Assembly: GCF_900115225.1 (NCBI RefSeq)
Contig: NZ_FOVR01000021.1
Location: 1 to 38,870, forward strand
Length of the DNA stretch: 38,870 bases
Reading direction: 5' to 3'
DNA from: Cohaesibacter marisflavi
GTDB lineage: Bacteria; Pseudomonadota; Alphaproteobacteria; Rhizobiales; Cohaesibacteraceae
Part shown: in pieces, positions 9,077 to 16,811 of the stretch
Numbering within the stretch: the first letter of the stretch is position 1
Layout of the letters: each line of letters begins with the position of its first letter
Position numbers and translations under genes: made by a program
The notes under the pieces: model-generated
What the model was told of the DNA's origin: nothing
The model's database searches: none
The model's input: the letters and a program-made list of their open reading frames with translations, nothing else

Positions 9077-9098
9077 TCTCCGTTCGTCAGCTAGGATT

Positions 9099-10750
9099 GG
9101 CTCTGACGCACATTTGCTGAAGTTGGGGCCTACGTCGGACCGATCAGCCGCGCTTGCAGCAGATCGAGCTTTGCGCGTCCGTACATTTGGCGCTTGATGA
9201 GCTTCAGACGTGTGATTTGCCCTTCGGTTTGTCCATTTGACCATGGAGAGATGATGGCGTTTCGGACTGCATCTACATCCTTTTCAACGCCGCCGGCAAA
9301 AGAGCTAACCAGGCTGTTCTTCGCTGTTTCCAGCCAGCTATTGAGATTTAGCGCTGACTTTGAACGGATCATGGATTGGAAGTTGCCAATGATCTTGCGG
9401 GCGGAGGCCAATTCTGGAACATTCACTTCAATCGCAGCCACCAGGATCGCTTCGGATTTTGCCAGGTCATCGCGCGCAGCTGTCATCAGTCGAGCGATCA
9501 CCCTTGCAGATGGCGTTCGCGCGATCCCACTCTGACCAGCTTTCTCTGCTAAACGCCGGCGTTGCGCCCATTGTGAGACGATACCGCGTTGCCCTGGAAA
9601 GCCTTTTGCTTTCATCTCGCGCCAAAGTGCCGAGGCGTTTCGTGCCCCTTCGTCCCAGCGGCTGTTGAGCCAGGGTAGCCAGCTATCCATTATGCTTGGC
9701 TTTGTCCGAAACACATCAAGACGCTGGCCACGCAAGACATCACGAACAAGCTTGCGACTGTGACCAGTTTGCCGGACAATCTGCCAAATTGAAGTTCCCT
9801 TCTTCTTGAGCTCCCAGATTGCCTCATTCGTCTCCTGCCGGCGCAGATACCCCTCATATTGCAATCTTCCCGCATAAGTCAGAAGCTTGGGATCAACGAC
9901 CTTGCTACCGACTGCCTGTCTGATTTGGCGCATGGACTTGCCAATCGCATCGAGAAACGCGCGGCTCGAATTCTCCATGAGATGCCAGCGATCAGCCACC
10001 TGATCGGCATCTGGCAAAGCTTTCGCTATGGCCTCACCATATCCACCACCTCTGTCACGAGCGACAATCGAGATAGAAGGATGCTTGGTAAGCCATGCCC
10101 GAGACGTATCCGGCGTACGGTCTGGTAACAAGGTAATCGGTTGCCGTCGCTCAAGATCGCAAATGATTGTTCCATAGGTTTGGCCGCGTCTAAAGGCAAA
10201 GTCATCAATACCGATGACAGAGAGCTTATCGGTTCGTTCCACAGTCCGTCTACGCACCACTCGCAGGAGTGTATCGTTGCTAACGGGTATCATGAGGCGT
10301 TCAGAAAAGGCTGCTGCAGGTCTGCCTCCAAGCGCCAAGCCAAGATGGTGCACGATTGTTTCCAGCCTTTGGGTTCGTCGACCATAGCTAGCTAGGACAG
10401 CATCATCGAACCGTTCGCAGAAGATACGCCGCCCACACAGAACGGTATCACACCAGAAACGACGTGCCTCAATAATAAGCTCTACACGCCGACCGCACAG
10501 CGGTAGGTCCGCTGGCCTCCTCAGATATCGGCTTTGAACACGTCGGCTTGGTCGTCCACAATCCGGGCAAAGCCCCGCTATTGAACGCGGACGCAACCGA
10601 ATTTGTACTCTCCCGTTTGCGATCTGCACTGAACCTACTGAAAAGCCATCCGGCGCAAGGCTCGCACGCTGAAATCGATGAAGCATAGCTGATCCTCCAA
10701 TGAACCAGCAAAACCATGCCCAATAATTTCAGCAAATATGAGTCAGAGCC
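9099..10750 (-). mobile_element. ISL3-family insertion sequence with intact terminal repeats
   Basis: Terminal inverted repeats are visible at 9099-9122 (GGCTCTGACGCACATTTGCT..) and at 10725-10750 (complement GGCTCTGACTCATATTTGCT..), differing at two positions over the first 20. They enclose one transposase gene on the minus strand. ISL3 elements normally make 8-bp target duplications. The flanks here, CTAGGATT and AGATTTGG, do not match, so the element has been rearranged or an end has moved since insertion. Confidence 0.85.
9130..10686 (-). CDS. ISL3-family transposase
   Basis: The protein is 518 residues. It begins with a Cys-rich zinc-binding N-terminus (LCPDCGRPSRRVQSRYLRRP and the W-C-D-T-V-L-C motif) and an HTH. 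The DDE catalytic core follows (VIGIDDFAFRRGQTYGTIIC, VARDRGGGYGEAIAKALPDADQVADRWHLMEN). The HxxF-like DRWHLMEN motif is typical of ISL3 transposases. Length and ends look complete, so the element may be active. It is the only gene of the element. Confidence 0.92.
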   Translation of the reverse strand: MLHRFQRASLAPDGFSVGSVQIANGRVQIRLRPRSIAGLCPDCGRPSRRVQSRYLRRPADLPLCGRRVELIIEARRFWCDTVLCGRRIFCERFDDAVLASYGRRTQRLETIVHHLGLALGGRPAAAFSERLMIPVSNDTLLRVVRRRTVERTDKLSVIGIDDFAFRRGQTYGTIICDLERRQPITLLPDRTPDTSRAWLTKHPSISIVARDRGGGYGEAIAKALPDADQVADRWHLMENSSRAFLDAIGKSMRQIRQAVGSKVVDPKLLTYAGRLQYEGYLRRQETNEAIWELKKKGTSIWQIVRQTGHSRKLVRDVLRGQRLDVFRTKPSIMDSWLPWLNSRWDEGARNASALWREMKAKGFPGQRGIVSQWAQRRRLAEKAGQSGIARTPSARVIARLMTAARDDLAKSEAILVAAIEVNVPELASARKIIGNFQSMIRSKSALNLNSWLETAKNSLVSSFAGGVEKDVDAVRNAIISPWSNGQTEGQITRLKLIKRQMYGRAKLDLLQARLIGPT

Positions 10751-11034
10751 AGATTTGGACCCAATACCACCGAACACCATCCCGGCCCACGGCGAAAGAG
10801 ATTGTCGTAAAATGAGGTCTGACAGAAGTTCGCTCTCGATTGTATGCTTTTGATGTCAGATGCCTCTTGCATTCAGGGCGGCAACCACAGAAGTTCTCAG
10901 TGACATTTAACATCCTTAGGCGTTGATGGGGAATATTTAACTACCTCAGAAGTTAACTATGAATCAACATTTTTCTTGAGTATCTTACAGGCTTTATAAG
11001 TATATTTGACGCAGAGCAGTATGGAGAAAAGCCC
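10751..11034. other. Intergenic stretch between ISL3 and small membrane ORF
   Basis: These 284 bases contain no ORF that I can support. The right half (10900-11030) is AT-rich and could carry a promoter for the small ORF at 11035. No terminator or clear repeat is seen. Confidence 0.4.
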
Positions 11035-11196
11035 ATGTATATTCGTAGTGTGTTTTGGATTAGTTATGTAATCTTGATATTTGCAGTGATTGTATTCTGT
11101 TGTGGCCTTTCTCGGTTGGGTTGGGGACTGATCGGCGTTTTGTTCATTCTCTTGATATTTAGTAGGTACTTTAACCTAACGAATAAAAATAGGTAG
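11035..11196 (+). CDS. Small two-segment membrane protein (53 residues)
   Basis: The ATG at 11035 has GGAGAAAA 7 bases upstream. The 53-residue product begins MYIRSVFWIS and contains two hydrophobic stretches (residues ~6-25, YVILIFAVIVFCCGL, and ~29-43, GWGLIGVLFILLIFS) followed by a polar tail ending TNKNR. This is the pattern of a small inner-membrane protein. I recognise no family, and it stands alone between two insertion sequences. It could be a chance ORF in AT-rich DNA, but the ribosome site and the hairpin topology favour a real gene. Confidence 0.4.
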   Translation: MYIRSVFWISYVILIFAVIVFCCGLSRLGWGLIGVLFILLIFSRYFNLTNKNR

Positions 11197-11293
11197 TCTT
11201 TACAGTGCTGAGCCGATATCAAAGCTTTACTACGAGCGGATCGCTTGTGGTTAAAGATGTCCAAAAGCGGTAATGGGCCAAGTCAAGCCAAAG

Positions 11294-12046
11294 TCATGCT
11301 TCGTTAACTTTTTGAAGTCCGAAAAGGAGAGCAATGAGATCATTCTGTTCAAGAACGGTCCTCTGGCCTGCGAAGTCAAAACCTTTCTTGAGCCACAGCA
11401 TTGCTTCGAAACCTGCGATGGTTCGCCGCGCTGTATGGAATGATTGGAAACCACCAACCTTTTGCATATTCTTCTTTACCCTGAAATGATCGCTTTCTAT
11501 GCGCTGCTGTAAATGCTTGGTGACATAATGGACAGGGGCTGGTCTGAGGTAGCCTTTGTCGACCGATTGTTTGATCGTTGAGGGGAATGTATTGGCGCCG
11601 TCAGTGCCGATCTTGCCCGGCGACAGGAGTGGCTCTTCCTTGAGCATCTTGTTGAAGAAACGTTTTGCTGCCTCAATATCGCGGTTGGCTGTAAGCAAGA
11701 AATCCACGGGATTGCCATGCTTGTCTATGGCCCGGTACAGGAATTTCCACTTCCCCCGCACCTTGATGTAAGTTTCATCTACCCGAATAGACCCGCAATG
11801 GGGGGGGCGAAACCGACGTAATCGCTTCTCAATGAGCAGAGCATAGGCCAAAACCCAACGATTGATTGTGCTGTGGTCAACTTTAAAGCCGCGCTCAAGG
11901 AACATTTCTTCCAGATCCCGATAGCTCAGTGGATACCGCAGATACCAAGATACCGCCTGAATGATCAGCCATGCCTCAAATTGTCTGCCTTTAAAATCAT
12001 ATTTCGATTTTCGCTTCAGCTTTTCGGCAATGGCATTGAGAATCAT
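11294..12046 (-). CDS. IS6-family transposase (complete)
   Basis: The protein is about 250 residues from ATG 12046 with GAAGGAG upstream; an in-frame TTG at 12064 is possible but less likely. It has the N-terminal HTH region (RYPLSYRDLEEMFLERGFKV) and the DDE core, with the first Asp in IRVDETYIKVRGKWKFLYRA, the second in IGTDGANTF and the Glu in QQRIESDHFRVKK. The stop lies at 11294. It is the reference for the two partial copies at the window edges. The protein looks intact although the element has lost its right end. Confidence 0.92.
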   Translation of the reverse strand: MILNAIAEKLKRKSKYDFKGRQFEAWLIIQAVSWYLRYPLSYRDLEEMFLERGFKVDHSTINRWVLAYALLIEKRLRRFRPPHCGSIRVDETYIKVRGKWKFLYRAIDKHGNPVDFLLTANRDIEAAKRFFNKMLKEEPLLSPGKIGTDGANTFPSTIKQSVDKGYLRPAPVHYVTKHLQQRIESDHFRVKKNMQKVGGFQSFHTARRTIAGFEAMLWLKKGFDFAGQRTVLEQNDLIALLFGLQKVNEA

Positions 12047-12130
12047 ACGGTGCTCCTTCAACAAATCGAAGCATCTTCTCGCTGTTAAAATCTCAAGGCT
12101 GGGTTAACAACAAAAGGTTGCGGCACGACC
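11294..12130 (-). mobile_element. IS6-like insertion sequence, internal copy lacking its right terminal repeat
   Basis: The left terminal repeat is at 12112-12130, and homology to the copy at 38611-38870 is continuous into the gene. On the other side, homology to the copy at 1-332 stops at the transposase stop codon. I cannot find the GGGCTCGTCGCAAAG-type right end below 11294, so about 55 bases of the element have been lost or replaced. The element is therefore probably unable to move on its own. Confidence 0.75.
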
Positions 12131-12312
12131 GATACGATCCTTATCGTCAACCCAGGCGGGCAAATCTCAAGACATCATGATGTAGGATACTGGCATTGCC
12201 GCAGACCGGCTTAGTCCATCCGCCCGTTTTACTCATTGGAACGGAAGCCAATAGGTCCATCAAAGTCCAAAAGCCTTGTTGCGTTTCAGACCGATGACGC
12301 CTGCATTTGTCC

Positions 12313-12459
12313 TTATGCCGAAACCGTCACGCGCTTGAGCAAATAGAAACACAGGAGATCACCTGCGGCGACGAAACGGTTGTTCAGATTCCGGGCTTCC
12401 TCGTTTTCGTCGCTACGAGGATTTGACGGGTTGAACGATGCAGAAACCTGCCGGGGCTA
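12313..12459 (-). pseudogene. Coding-like remnant downstream of scpB
   Basis: On the minus strand an open stretch of about 48 codons reads like protein: RSDENEEARNLNNRFVAAGD followed by LLCFYLLKRVTVSA and a TAA at 12313. It is in the same frame as the upstream scpB gene but separated from it by two stop codons, and it has no start codon. I do not recognise the family. It is either the tail of a lost gene or chance. The remaining sequence to the IS6 end (12131-12312) shows nothing. Confidence 0.3.
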
Positions 12460-12468
12460 CTTTTGCAG

Positions 12469-13113
12469 TTAATCAGCGTGGCGCCCGAGCAATCCGGCAT
12501 CTTCGAGCGCTTCCATATCCGGCAAGTCTCTAAGGGTCTCAAGCCCGAACACGGTCAAGAAATGCTTTGTCGTAATGTAGCTATAGGGCGCACCAGGCGT
12601 CGGACTTCTCGGCCCTGAGGCAATGAACCCGGCTCCGCGTAGATTGCCGATCAGATCACGGGACACCTGTTTGCCGAACAGTTTGGACAACTCATTGCGG
12701 GTTATGGGCTGGAAATAGCTGATCGCCGTCAACACTGCGGCCTCAAATTGGGATAGTTTGGCAGCGGTTGAGCGGGTGGGCGCGTTTGATGCGCGAATGA
12801 CCTCAGCGAAACGCCCCCGGGTTCTGTGCTGCCAGCCTCCGGCGACTGCGACCAGCTCGTAGGGGCGATCGCGCAAGTCCTCAATGAGATCCTCAATCAG
12901 CAGATCGATGCTACAGGTCTTTCCGACGACTCTTTGTAACTGCTCGCGAGAAACCGGCTGAGTAGAGGCAAAAATCACAGCTTCAACGCGCAGTATCCAT
13001 TCGCGCCAGCGCAATGGAGCGGGCCAATCCAGCAATTCCCGATCGAGAAGGGTATCGTCTGATGCTGAACCGTCTTGTCCTCCCCTGCCCTTTATATGCT
13101 CTGGTCCCATCAT
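12469..13113 (-). CDS. scpB: ScpB-like segregation protein (plasmid type)
   Basis: The protein is 214 residues from ATG 13113, whose A is the last base of the preceding TGA (TGATG overlap); this coupling decides the start over an upstream ATG at 13206. The fold is two winged helices: residues ~35-100 (LRVEAVIFASTQPVSREQLQ) and ~115-185 (LSQFEAAVLTAISYFQPITR, NELSKLFGKQVSRDLIGNLR). ScpB is a kleisin-binding partner in SMC condensin. Here no ScpA or SMC gene accompanies it. Instead it is paired with DUF1403, an arrangement recurrent on alphaproteobacterial plasmids, so its plasmid role may differ from chromosome condensation. Confidence 0.85.
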   Translation of the reverse strand: MMGPEHIKGRGGQDGSASDDTLLDRELLDWPAPLRWREWILRVEAVIFASTQPVSREQLQRVVGKTCSIDLLIEDLIEDLRDRPYELVAVAGGWQHRTRGRFAEVIRASNAPTRSTAAKLSQFEAAVLTAISYFQPITRNELSKLFGKQVSRDLIGNLRGAGFIASGPRSPTPGAPYSYITTKHFLTVFGLETLRDLPDMEALEDAGLLGRHAD

Positions 13114-14066
13114 CACAATCCATATATCTTGAAGGATGCGCGTCCGGATAATTCCCTGACCGCCCCCAGATCCTGCAACCGCTGGAACAGACGCCGACTG
13201 GCCCAACGGGATAGATCAAGTCCGGGCGCTGAGGACAGGACGGCATCCTCTTCGAGCAATGCCTTGATAACAGGCTCGGCGCCTTTCGTGCGAAGCTTTG
13301 GCGCCACCTCGATCAGACAGTCAGCCCGATGCGCGATGGATCGCGCCGATTGCAAGGCCCTGTCTGTCGCGTGGGTCAGGGACAAACACACGGCCCGCTC
13401 AAATCCGCTCTCTTCAGGTTGCACACGCCGGGAATCGACTGGCAGGCGAAAGGCCTTGGCATAGCGTTCCGTGACCAGCAGCGGCACGGGGGAGTACCAG
13501 CCAAGCCTTGAGGCAATCAGCCAGTCTCCCAGTAGCCAAGCGAGGCATTCGATATCGGGTCTTAAGGCCATCACGGCGGCCAACAGATCCGCGACCGCGA
13601 AGGGCACCGCCTTTTGTGCCTGTAGCGCGTCGTCAAAGAGAGTGATCACTCCGGCAAGCGCGTCATCCCAGGGCAGACCGAAGGCGTCCGCCAACCGACG
13701 AACGGTCTTGCTATTGACTGTCCCGCTTGAGCGGCTCCAACTCCTGTAGCCCTTGGCGATCCGGCCAGCCGGGCCCGGATCATCCCCCGGCGCGGTGAGC
13801 AGGAGCATGTCGCGCAAGGCGGCTGCGTCCTGGCGGCGGCCCGTCATTTGCGAGGTTACAACCGCACAATCAAGGGCTTGGCGTGCCCGCCAGCAACCGG
13901 CCCAGACCGGGCCGCTTTTGACGAAATTATCCAAGCAATTCAACGCGATGCCTGCGACGAAAGCCGCGTCTGCAGTCGACAGATTTTTCTCATCCATGCG
14001 GGCCCATTGGGGCATGGACGGGATCGGGATGATCGCTGTTGGCGGTTGAGACAGCGGAAGAGTCAT
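13113..14066 (-). CDS. DUF1403 family protein
   Basis: The protein is 317 residues. It matches what I know of DUF1403: an N-terminal AAFVAGIALNCLDNFVKSGPVWAGCWRARQALDCA segment followed by the helical LRDMLLLTAPGDDPGPAGRI and a C-terminal DLSRWASRRLFQRLQDLGAVRELSGR. It has no signal peptide or membrane segment. The stop overlaps the scpB start, so the two are one transcription unit, divergent from the integrase at 14193. The function is unknown. The conserved pairing with ScpB and a tyrosine recombinase suggests plasmid maintenance or resolution. Confidence 0.85.
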   Translation of the reverse strand: MTLPLSQPPTAIIPIPSMPQWARMDEKNLSTADAAFVAGIALNCLDNFVKSGPVWAGCWRARQALDCAVVTSQMTGRRQDAAALRDMLLLTAPGDDPGPAGRIAKGYRSWSRSSGTVNSKTVRRLADAFGLPWDDALAGVITLFDDALQAQKAVPFAVADLLAAVMALRPDIECLAWLLGDWLIASRLGWYSPVPLLVTERYAKAFRLPVDSRRVQPEESGFERAVCLSLTHATDRALQSARSIAHRADCLIEVAPKLRTKGAEPVIKALLEEDAVLSSAPGLDLSRWASRRLFQRLQDLGAVRELSGRASFKIYGL

Positions 14067-14144
14067 GACCTGGGTGCCGATTGGATGAGCGGTTTATGGG
14101 GAGATTATTGCATAAAAGCGCACAGCTTGTCTAACATAATAAAA

Positions 14145-14169
14145 GAATGATAATGTTGCATTATCATTC
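14145..14169. repeat. Perfect palindrome in the DUF1403/integrase divergent region
   Basis: Arms GAATGATAATG and CATTATCATTC are perfect 11-bp complements around a 3-base centre. With one gap the symmetry extends into TAAAA/TTTTA on both sides. It lies 24 bases before the integrase ATG and 79 bases from the DUF1403 start. It may be an operator for divergent control or a recombination site bound by the adjacent tyrosine recombinase. Confidence 0.7.
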
Positions 14170-14192
14170 CTTTTAAGATAGATGATGAAATC

Positions 14193-15311
14193 ATGGCTTC
14201 TGACAGCGAAAAGTCCAACCAAATCACCCACAACGACCCGCCGACCAACGAGAGTGGCAGAGAGGGCCTCGTCGTGCCAGCTGAAGAACCGGCACATGGG
14301 TCACCAGGCGTCACGTCTCCTCCCCTCTCCCATCTCACCCCCCTGATCGATCGTGCCCGGGACTATGTCGAAGCGGCCTCTTCAACCAATACCCGACGGG
14401 CCTACGCGTCCGACTGGAAGCATTTTTCCAGTTGGTGCCGCCGCAACGGGGTCTCAGCCACCTCTGGTGACCCCCAGACGGTTGGCCTCTATATCACTGC
14501 CCTGGCATCCGGCGAGGCAACCGCCAACAGGTGCCCTGCGGCCGTTGCCACCATCGAGCGGCGCCTGTCGGCGATCTGTTGGAACCATACCCAGCGTGGC
14601 CTGTCTCTGGATCGCAAGGATCGCACCATCGCCACCATTCTCGCTGGCATCCGTAATCGCCATGCGGCCCCCCCACGCCAAAAGGAAGCCATTCTGCCAG
14701 AAGACCTTCTGATGATGCTCGACACCCTTGATCCGGGCAGCCTCAGAGGCATGAGGGACCGGGCCATGCTACTGATCGGATTTGCCGGCGGTCTCCGCCG
14801 CTCGGAAATTGTCGCCCTCGATCTCGGCCGGGACCAGACAGAGGATGGCAACGGTTGGATCGAGATCCTCAAGGATGGCTTGCTTGTGACCCTGCGCGGC
14901 AAGACTGGCTGGCGGGAAGTGGAAATTGGCAAAGGCTCTTCGAGTGCCAGTTGTCCAGTTGACGCCGTGCAACAGTGGATCAAATTTGGCAAGATCGCCC
15001 ATGGCCCGTTGTTTCGCAGGGTGACAGGCAAGGGCAAGAGGGTTGGCCCTGATCGCCTCAATGCGCAAGAAGTGTCCCGCCTTGTCAAACGAACGGCAGC
15101 ACGCGCAGGAATCCGGGGAGACCTCTCCGAGAAGGAACGCGAGAAACTCTTTGCCGGCCATTCCCTGCGCGCCGGTCTGGCCTCTTCGGCTGAAGTTGAC
15201 GAACGCTACGTTCAAAAGCAGCTTGGTCATGCGAGCGCTGAAATGACGCGCCGGTATCAGCGCCGAAGAGACCGTTTCCGTGTTAACCTGACCAAAGCCG
15301 CAGGACTTTGA
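14193..15311 (+). CDS. Tyrosine recombinase / integrase
   Basis: The protein is 372 residues. The N-terminal SAM-like core-binding domain is at ~residues 55-165 (YVEAASSTNTRRAYASDWKHF). The catalytic domain has R202 in GGLRRSEIVAL, H323 and R326 in AGHSLRAG, and Y355 in EMTRRYQRR, so all key catalytic residues are present. It lies divergent from DUF1403-scpB with a palindrome between them. Recombinases in this setting probably resolve plasmid multimers or integrate small elements; which it is cannot be told here. The ribosome site is weak. Confidence 0.9.
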   Translation: MASDSEKSNQITHNDPPTNESGREGLVVPAEEPAHGSPGVTSPPLSHLTPLIDRARDYVEAASSTNTRRAYASDWKHFSSWCRRNGVSATSGDPQTVGLYITALASGEATANRCPAAVATIERRLSAICWNHTQRGLSLDRKDRTIATILAGIRNRHAAPPRQKEAILPEDLLMMLDTLDPGSLRGMRDRAMLLIGFAGGLRRSEIVALDLGRDQTEDGNGWIEILKDGLLVTLRGKTGWREVEIGKGSSSASCPVDAVQQWIKFGKIAHGPLFRRVTGKGKRVGPDRLNAQEVSRLVKRTAARAGIRGDLSEKEREKLFAGHSLRAGLASSAEVDERYVQKQLGHASAEMTRRYQRRRDRFRVNLTKAAGL

Positions 15312-15509
15312 GAGAAGGAAGAGCCGAATGGGACGCCTTGCGCACTCTTGATCTGGACCGCATGAAAGAAGAACACGCCGAATAAGCGCCGGTTTGCCTT
15401 AGAGGCATCTAAAAGAAGGAGCATAGCGACCACAATGGGTCCCCTATCATTGTGATTGCAGGCCAGCTTGAGGCCGAAAGAAAATACATATCCCGCGCCA
15501 AGCGATCCG
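15312..15509. other. Degenerate stretch after the integrase
   Basis: These 198 bases hold a 25-codon plus-strand open stretch overlapping the integrase stop (15307-15385, reading ..GRAEWDALRTLDLDRMKEEH..). It looks coding but has only a TTG as possible start. It may be the tail of a lost gene. Nothing else is recognised. Confidence 0.35.
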
Positions 15510-15767
15510 CTAAAGCGCTTTTGCCGGTGCGACAGGCACGTAACCTCTCGCGATCTTCTGCGCTTGAAGGCAGCGACACCTTTTTAGAGCAGCTCTGTTA
15601 TCTGAGAAATACTCAATTTTGACCTGCCCGAACGTACCAATGCGGCCCCAATTGCGGATTAACTGAAAACCCCCCAGTAAATCAGGCTCTATTTTAAAGC
15701 GATAAAAGCGGTGCATATTGCGCGATGGGATCAGCTTTCGCAAATGGATTTCCGATCGGATAGACAA
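15510..15767 (-). CDS. WGR domain protein
   Basis: The protein is about 85 residues. The WGR domain is clear: RFYRFKIEPDLLGGFQLIRNWGRIGTFGQ followed by KRCRCLQAQKIARGYVPV. WGR domains bind nucleic acids, and small stand-alone versions are common on alphaproteobacterial plasmids. I prefer a TTG start at 15767 because AGGGGAGGGG lies directly upstream. ATG starts at 15863 or 15911 would add a non-conserved N-terminus. The neighbour is a broken ParB-like gene, a pairing seen on related plasmids. The function in the cell is not established. Confidence 0.72.
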   Translation of the reverse strand: MSIRSEIHLRKLIPSRNMHRFYRFKIEPDLLGGFQLIRNWGRIGTFGQVKIEYFSDNRAALKRCRCLQAQKIARGYVPVAPAKAL

Positions 15768-15941
15768 GGCCCCTCCCCTATTCTTGACTATGCTATGATG
15801 GTAGGAATAGGCATCGAAAAAATCCAATTCATATTGGGAATCAATTGATTGGATTTGATTCATATCGCTTATGGCCAAACTGGCCGTCTGATCCAATGTT
15901 TGGCAAACCAACGATCCAGAGCATGTTCTACTTCCCCCCCT

Positions 15942-15987
15942 CTGAAATGTCTGCTTTCTATGCGCTGCTTTAGATGCTTTGTGACAT
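15942..15987 (-). mobile_element. IS6 transposase scar
   Basis: About 45 bases (CTGAAATG..TGCGCTGCTTTAGATGC..GTGACA) match the internal IS6 copy around 11481-11525, with a handful of substitutions, in the same orientation. They correspond to codons near RIESDHF of the transposase. No other part of the element remains. The scar sits at the truncated 5' end of the ParB-like remnant, so an IS6 event probably removed the front of that gene. Confidence 0.7.
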
Positions 15988-15988
15988 T

Positions 15989-16364
15989 CAACATGCTATC
16001 ATCTATGTCGGCAATCCCATCCCCTTCGAGGATCTGTTAGCTGACACCGTGAAGCTTGATGGGCCCACCACATGGACACCCAACAGCACCTTCTTTAAAC
16101 GCCTCAAGTCGCCTCAATTGGACGAGATCATGAGCTTCATTGATAGCAAGCCTGTTTCTGCCAACTTTGCCAATATGAAAAAGAGCAACAAGGTGGCGCG
16201 GCTTTCATGCCCTGTTCAACAATGAAAGTGATCGCAACGGTCTTTCACCAGAGGCAAAGGACCGCATTGCATCTCGGGTACCGGACTGCATGATCAACCA
16301 GCCCTTGACACTAGAGCAGACCTCCAACCAAAAAGAGGAAGCCGAGCAAGACCACGCAGCCTAA
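15989..16364 (+). pseudogene. C-terminal remnant of ParB-like plasmid protein, frameshifted
   Basis: The frame reads IYVGNPIPFEDLLADTVKL, then WTPNSTFFKRLKSPQLDEI and KKSNKVARL up to about 16204. One extra T in CTTTCATG shifts the frame. The continuation reads HALFNNESDRNGLSPEAKDR, IASRVPDCM and ends at TAA 16362-16364. The pattern W-P-x-x-x-F-x-x-R..L-x-x-I followed by an acidic tail resembles the C-terminus of the large ParB-like proteins of alphaproteobacterial plasmids. I rate the family assignment about even. The N-terminal ParB domain is absent and the 5' end abuts an IS6 scar. Confidence 0.5.
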
Positions 16365-16422
16365 ACCAGCAGGCCTGCCGCGACCGGACACAAAAGTCTG
16401 GCGTGGCGGGTAATTTCCCTTG

Positions 16423-16436
16423 TAAGGTATACCGTA
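16423..16436. promoter_or_regulatory. Palindrome upstream of the toxin-antitoxin pair, candidate operator
   Basis: TAAGGTATACCGTA is a 14-bp near-palindrome with a perfect GGTATACC core at 16426-16433. It lies 19 bases before the toxin ATG. Type II toxin-antitoxin operons are usually repressed by the antitoxin binding such a site. Confidence 0.5.
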
Positions 16437-16454
16437 AAAGGTTAAATTGAGTTT

Positions 16455-16811
16455 ATGACACTACCAAGCAAAGTGCTTAACGCCGTGTTCTTCCGGTCAA
16501 CCAGTGGCGCAGAGCCTGTTCGGGACTGGTTATTGTCGTTAGATCGCGCTGACAAGAAGATTATCGGAGCAGATATAGCGACGCTCGAATTTTGTTGGCC
16601 AATCGGAAAGCCGAAGTGTTCTCCGATCGTCAATGTCAAAGGCATGTACGAGGTTCGGTCGAAAATCACGAGTGGCAGAATAGCTAGAGTTCTGTTTATC
16701 ATTGATGGAAGCAATATGGTCCTGCTGCATGGTTTTATCAAGAAGACTCAGAAGACGCCACTATCGGAACTGAATCTGGCGAAGAATCGTCTGAAGGAGT
16801 TTATGAAATGA
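16455..16811 (+). CDS. Type II toxin, RelE/HigB superfamily (Gp49-like)
   Basis: The protein is 118 residues. The motifs EPVRDWLLSLDRADKKIIGADIATLEF, the GMYEVRSKITSGRIARVLFI strand and FIKKTQKTP near the C-terminus are those of phage-derived Gp49-like/HigB toxins, ribosome-dependent mRNA interferases. The gene overlaps the antitoxin start (ATGA), with the toxin first as in higBA systems. It probably stabilises the plasmid by post-segregational killing. Confidence 0.88.
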   Translation: MTLPSKVLNAVFFRSTSGAEPVRDWLLSLDRADKKIIGADIATLEFCWPIGKPKCSPIVNVKGMYEVRSKITSGRIARVLFIIDGSNMVLLHGFIKKTQKTPLSELNLAKNRLKEFMK

